Below are positions 61,401 to 64,000 of a stretch of 64,000 nucleotides of DNA, piece by piece (the stretch's first letter is position 1; every line of letters starts with the position of its first letter). The translations under genes and the position numbers were made by a program. The notes under the pieces are model-generated. The model ran no database searches. It worked only from the letters and a program-made list of their open reading frames with translations, and was not told where the DNA came from. Location of the stretch: contig JAFKAC010000004.1 of assembly GCA_025766275.1 (NCBI GenBank), positions 1,550,001 through 1,614,000 of the forward strand. The letters are read 5' to 3'. The DNA comes from Lactarius indigo (Eukaryota; Basidiomycota; Agaricomycetes; Russulales; Russulaceae).

Positions 61401-61823
61401 CCACGGAGTGCTAGAGACAGGAAAGCCATTCGAAGCATCGTTCAAACTTCACGGCGGCTCGCATCTCACCCTGCTGGATATCGTACGATCTCGACTACCG
61501 GATGCGGAATTCGCGTTTCTTTCTTGCTGTCACGCTGCAGAAATCACCGAAGAAAGCAGTTGCCAATGAGGCACTTCACCTCACTGCTGCGATGCAGTAC
61601 TGTGGATTCCGGAGCGTAGTCGGGACTATGTGGGAAATGGCAGGATACGGACGGGCGAGACCTGTCTAAAAGCTTCTACAAGTCGCTATTCTCTAGCCAA
61701 GAGACAAGTGCGCGGTACTATGAGCGATCTGCAGAAGCGCTGCGGGATGCGACAAAGAAGTTGAGGGGAAAGAGGGGAGTCAGGCTGGAACGATGGGTGA
61801 ATTTTGTGCATTATGGTGCTTGA
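58498..61823 (+). pseudogene. TPR-CHAT (caspase-like) protein, copy F, frame broken several times
   Basis: The start ATGGGCCCTGAAGTTCCTGAAC gives a 22-nt first exon (58498-58519) before a gtaggc donor, then SITDIDDRITIAQ. Long open blocks cover 59056-59985 and 59903-60817. The TPR part (GECPDSIRRQ; AESLEEANFYSSQLVEL; LEEAVETLEQGRALLWSEMR) is the most diverged of the array. The CHAT part reads VPEQSRIWWCP, then LVHIACHG (second His 61402-61404) and FAFLSCCHAAE (Cys 61528-61530), and ends LERWVNFVHYGA at 61821-61823. Frame breaks compared with D are single insertions, for example an extra C at about 61060 and extra bases near 61558 and 61642. The HFACHG Phe is Ile here. Both dyad residues are kept. 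Third module, behind the decayed phosphatase copy 3. Confidence 0.8.
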
Positions 61824-62728
61824 TGGTGCGACCTTCGGTGAGTGGTCGAAGTTTTGGCGCAAGAGCGACACTGAGGCTTACTAGTTCCCGCAGAAAGATT
61901 CATATACGTTGTGTCATCGGGGTCCGGGGCAGACCAATACTTGGCATCGGTATTTAGGTTGGATGTTCTTTGTTACTGTCTCGATATCGCCTGTGTAGAG
62001 GCTTCAGGCTGTTGCTGTAACTGAATAACCTTCTATGTTGTTTCTTGGAAGATGTCGGACTGGTCATGCAATCGGGTTTTGCTAATTGCTAATTACTATT
62101 CATTTCTGTGTACTTACATTCGAGTCCTATGTCCCAGAATGGGTGGTTTTACTGGTTTCTTGGTGAGCACTGAGACTCGGAAGCATTAGTCCTTGGATTG
62201 GTCACCAAGTTGGTCACCGAAGGGTTGGTGGTCTACGCTTGGGTCTGCGTATTCGCGTGGCGTTTTAATATTTTCATGTTCATTTTATCCTGAGGGTGGA
62301 ACCTTCATATGATGTCTCCGTGGCGGATATTGGCCGGTGCATCTTTGTCCTTACCCTCAGGCTCAGGCTCAATATTAGTCCGGCCATAATCACGGTACTG
62401 TCACGGCGCGTTCGAGTTTGGTGTGGGGTAGCGGGCCGTGATACCGACTCGGTCCGGTGAATATGTCGCGTCCTTGAGCGACTTTGACCGCGACCGCGAC
62501 TGCAACCGTCAACGAGACATCCTCTACCTGCAACATCGGCCAGGGTCTCGTCTCTTCATTTCAACGGATTTTGAGCTGCTATAGCTTTGCAGAAGAGTCG
62601 TTATTCGGCTCTTGTGGGTCCACGGCGGAACCTCAAACACTTCGCCTGTACGTTAACTTGGAGCCTAATTCCTGTCAAACGATCTAATTCCCCACAGGAC
62701 GAATTTTGTATAGAACTCCGGACGCCTA
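61824..62728. other. CHAT downstream flank and SIN3 upstream region
   Basis: The left part repeats the flank after copies C and D. The segment 62360-62640 repeats 55741-56010 and directly precedes SIN3, so it may be the SIN3 5' leader or promoter that was duplicated into the spacer between modules. No separate gene supported. Confidence 0.5.
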
Positions 62729-64000
62729 ATGAACCCCTCAATAGATCCTTCTCTTCAGAACCCCACACAGCCACCTTCGTCCACAGAGGCCACCGTGCCA
62801 GATCCGGTCCAGGCCATTCCACCCTCCTCGCACCCTTCAATCGATAATCAAAATGCTCTTGCGCCTACACCCGCAGCACCCACAGCACAACTTTCACTTA
62901 CAGTAGAGAAGCAGGCCAACGCGGATGCTCCTCAACCCACGCCGGAGAATCAGAACGGCGTGACGGACCGTCAGCTCAATGTCACTGATGCTCTTAGCTA
63001 TCTAGATGCCGTGAAGATTCAGTTTCACGACAGGCCGGATGTGTATAACGTCTTCTTGGATATTATGAAGGATTTTAAGAGTCAAGTGTGAGCATCTTTT
63101 CATTCGGATGCTCTACCCGGTCCCTAGCGCCCATGCCCATCATTCTATCTTCCTTATAATGTTTTCCACAGAATCGATACTCCCGGAGTAATTCAACGCG
63201 TTGCAACCCTATTCCAGGGTCACCCTTTCCTCATCCAGGGTTTCAATACTTTTCTTCCTGTCGGATATCGCATCGAAGTTGGCTCTGACTCACAGTCATC
63301 TGAGGTCATCACCGTCACAACCCCGTCGGGGACAATGTTAAGGTCAACCAATACTCCTAGTATTCCGGCTCCGCCCCCACCATCATCAGCACCACCGCAG
63401 CAAGAAACTGGCCAGTTGCTACCATCGGACCAAGCTGCTGTGTCTGCCCCGCTCCCTCCTACATCTGCTTTAGGGTTGTCGAACACCCCAAAACTGTCTA
63501 GCAGTTCTATTGACCTTCCGACTCCCGACGACCACGAACGTCAGGTTCTAGGACCTGCGATGGAATACGTCCAGCGGATCAAGACACGGTTCAGCAATGA
63601 TCCAGACACGTACAAGCAATTCTTAGAGATCCTCTCCAATTACAAATCTAGTGCAAATAACGTTTGTCCTGTTGGTACTTCCAGTATTCCCGGTCTACTA
63701 CTAACTTCTGGTGCGGCAGGCCGAGGTTGTAGCGAAAGTTGAAGAGCTGTTTAAAGATGCGCCAGACTTGTCGTCCACGTTTCTGGACTTCTTGCCTGGG
63801 ACAGGTATACAGGATAACGACGGACTCAATGCGCTCAGGGGACCAGGAACTCGGACCGGCACGCCAACTGGCGATCACGCGCGGGCGCAGAAGCGGAAGC
63901 AGCCAGCAGAGCCTGCTGCACCACCTCCGTCTGCGCCCGCGAAAAGACGACGGAAAGCTGCGGATAGAGATAAGGAGAAGGAACGGGACAGTGGGCGTGC
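62729..64000 (+). CDS. SIN3: Transcriptional corepressor Sin3, N-terminal part, runs off the window
   Basis: Sin3 is the scaffold of the Rpd3/HDAC histone deacetylase complex in the nucleus. Exons: 62729-63087, 63172-63661 and from 63720 to the window end, with phases that fit. After a Pro/Gln-rich start, the first paired amphipathic helix (PAH1) reads [19 protein letters not shown], then [39 protein letters not shown] and [12 protein letters not shown]. After a Pro/Ser linker, PAH2 reads [20 protein letters not shown], then [30 protein letters not shown] and FLDFLPG. A basic stretch ([17 protein letters not shown]) follows. The HDAC-interaction domain and C-terminus lie beyond the edge. An upstream 5' exon is possible. 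No frame breaks seen. Confidence 0.93.

Larger units (their letters stand above)
39145..62640 (+). repeat. Segmental array: three phosphatase + TPR-CHAT modules plus one extra CHAT copy
   Basis: Module 1 is 39.15-45.38 kb, module 2 is 49.39-55.62 kb and module 3 is about 56.65-62.1 kb. The same gene order, strand, intron positions and spacers are kept in all three. Modules 1 and 2 are the most similar. Extra CHAT copy E lies between modules 1 and 2. The array shows head-to-tail duplication by unequal exchange. Confidence 0.85.

Noticed and set aside
13859..61823. CRISPR-associated TPR-CHAT (Csx29-like) system
   Set aside because: No CRISPR array or Cas gene is present, the genes contain fungal introns, and the resemblance is only shared TPR and CHAT domains.
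1..64000. tRNA, rRNA or CRISPR elements
   Set aside because: No cloverleaf with intact A and B boxes, no rRNA signature and no spaced direct-repeat array was recognised by reading. A tRNAscan or Rfam run would be needed to exclude small RNAs.

Overview
This is nuclear DNA of a mushroom-forming basidiomycete (Agaricomycetes). The evidence is dense genes split by short GT-AG introns of about 45-90 bp, a fungal F-box protein, a class II eIF4E, CFT1/CPSF160 and Sin3, plus an expansion of TPR-CHAT genes of the kind typical of these fungi. No bacterial or organellar genes were seen.

Layout. An F-box gene (383-1846, minus) is followed by a 9.4-kb minus-strand gene (3143-12547) encoding a giant protein. 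It has a GBP/VLIG-like P-loop GTPase in the middle, a long Cys/His-rich region, and a C-terminal von Willebrand A domain. Next is TPR-CHAT copy A (13859-17151, minus), then the essential mRNA 3'-end processing gene CFT1 (18777-24431, minus) and a divergently transcribed disordered protein (24988-26852, plus). TPR-CHAT copy B (28719-31995, plus) lies between a 3'-tail fragment of an eIF4E-like gene (28147-28310) and the complete eIF4E gene (33002-34515, minus). A gene-poor stretch leads to a single-pass membrane protein (about 37966-38896). From 39 to 62 kb a segmental array follows. Three modules each hold a PAP2-type sphingoid-base-1-phosphate phosphatase followed by a TPR-CHAT gene (39.3-45.1, 49.6-55.3 and 56.7-61.8 kb), and one extra TPR-CHAT copy (E) sits between the first two. 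The window ends in the 5' half of SIN3.

Together, the window holds six TPR-CHAT (caspase-like protease) copies, a GBP-like GTPase/VWA protein and triplicated sphingoid-phosphate phosphatases, set among ordinary housekeeping genes. My inference is a fungal cell-death or immunity-type locus. In all six CHAT copies the His and Cys of the protease dyad can be read.

Reading frames are broken in many genes, but nearly every break I could resolve is a single extra base. The same lesions occur in essential CFT1, and removing them restores exact codon and intron phase in the phosphatase and two CHAT copies. I therefore read most breaks as residual long-read assembly insertions rather than gene death. 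The third phosphatase copy (multi-base deletions) and the second (lost start codons) look truly degraded.
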